A stretch of DNA of 6,552 bases, from assembly GCA_023259235.1 (NCBI GenBank), contig JAHFQQ010000201.1:1-6552 (forward strand). Reading direction: 5' to 3'. The notes below the pieces were generated by a model that ran no database searches, was not told where the DNA came from, and saw nothing but the letters and a program-made list of their open reading frames with translations. The stretch is from Polaromonas sp. GTDB lineage: Bacteria; Pseudomonadota; Gammaproteobacteria; Burkholderiales; Burkholderiaceae_C. How positions within the stretch are numbered: the stretch's first letter is position 1; the number at the start of each line of letters is the position of its first letter. The position numbers were made by a program, and so were the translations under genes. Positions 6,161 through 6,552 of this stretch are shown piece after piece.

Positions 6161-6552
6161 CATCGAAAATACTGCGCCGCCTCGAATATGCCGAACAGGA
6201 TCGGCTGGTGCAGCATGTAGTACCCAAGACTCCAGGTGCCAAGGAAAACCAGCCATTGCACGGCAGCGGGAATTGGCCCAGAGAGCGCAGCAGGCCGGTA
6301 CTGCAGCAGCCACCGGGTGGCGGCTACCCCCCACCACATGACACCCAGCCAGGGAATCAGCGGTACATAGTCTTCGGTAACCGGTTTGACTGAGATCAGG
6401 CCGAGCCAGTTGAAGGCCCTCCCATTCAGGAATTGCAGACCTGTGCTCATCGACAGCGCGTAAAAAGCAATGAATTTCATGGCAACTGCCACGCCACCAC
6501 AGAGCCACAACCAGCGTCCCCAGTGCGCCGTCAGCCGGACAATGATGAGCAT
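6160..6552 (-). CDS. DUF1624 / heparan-alpha-glucosaminide N-acetyltransferase-like membrane protein, C-terminal part
   Basis: The last 130 residues of a multi-pass inner-membrane protein are present; the 5' end lies outside the window. The Met codon at the very edge is probably internal, since family members are usually around 230-260 aa or more. Hydrophobic segments lie at about residues 12-34, 62-83 and 96-125 of the visible part. The stretch NWLGLISVKPVTEDYVPLIP (48-67) with WLGVMWWG after it, and SLGYYMLHQP (108-117), are typical of bacterial DUF1624 proteins. These are distantly related to the lysosomal acetyl-CoA:glucosaminide acetyltransferase and to other membrane acyltransferases; the bacterial substrate is not known. 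The TGA at 6162-6160 lies at the edge of the tandem repeat and only 24 bp from the transposase element, so the insertion sits right behind this gene and may have removed its terminator. The natural C-terminus appears intact or nearly so. Confidence 0.8.
   Translation of the reverse strand: MLIIVRLTAHWGRWLWLCGGVAVAMKFIAFYALSMSTGLQFLNGRAFNWLGLISVKPVTEDYVPLIPWLGVMWWGVAATRWLLQYRPAALSGPIPAAVQWLVFLGTWSLGYYMLHQPILFGIFEAAQYFR

Noticed and set aside
6057..6341. Plus-strand frame crossing the inverted repeat and the DUF1624-like gene
   Set aside because: Low-complexity translation, no recognisable domain, and it overlaps two better supported minus-strand genes.

Overview
The window holds a glutamate synthase (GOGAT) locus read entirely from the minus strand, with a small transposase element inserted just upstream of it. 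The coding DNA is GC-rich. The GltB and GltD sequences are of the proteobacterial NADPH-GOGAT type. A repeat-like segment in the gltB 3' end resembles short repeats I recall from Comamonadaceae. Together these suggest a betaproteobacterium of the Burkholderiales, probably Comamonadaceae (Polaromonas/Rhodoferax/Acidovorax-like). That placement is inference, not a database result.

Layout in the direction of transcription (high to low coordinates): (1) 6552-6160, the C-terminal part of a multi-pass membrane protein of the DUF1624 / heparan-alpha-glucosaminide N-acetyltransferase-like family. (2) 6160-6130, an 11-bp tandem repeat that starts at this gene's stop codon. (3) 6136-5272, a roughly 865-bp element bounded by a perfect 21-bp inverted repeat and carrying one Y1/HUH transposase of the REP-associated (RAYT) type. 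(4) 5268-5216, a compact gltB promoter region with a good sigma-70-like promoter and a perfect 12-bp inverted repeat bracketing it. (5) 5200-380, gltB, the complete large subunit (1606 aa). (6) 359-1, the 5' part of gltD, the small subunit, 20 bp downstream of gltB, running off the window.

gltB and gltD form an operon. GltB hydrolyses glutamine, channels the ammonia to its FMN site and makes glutamate from 2-oxoglutarate. GltD takes electrons from NADPH through FAD and its iron-sulfur clusters and passes them to GltB. The transposase element is not functionally part of this pathway, but its edge lies 8 bp beyond the -35 box, so any more distant upstream control sites have been displaced.

I see no RNA gene, CRISPR array, or clearly novel multi-gene system. 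The points most worth a second look are the paired operator-like repeat around the gltB promoter, the ends of the transposase element with the tandem repeat next to it, and the repeat-like gltB tail.
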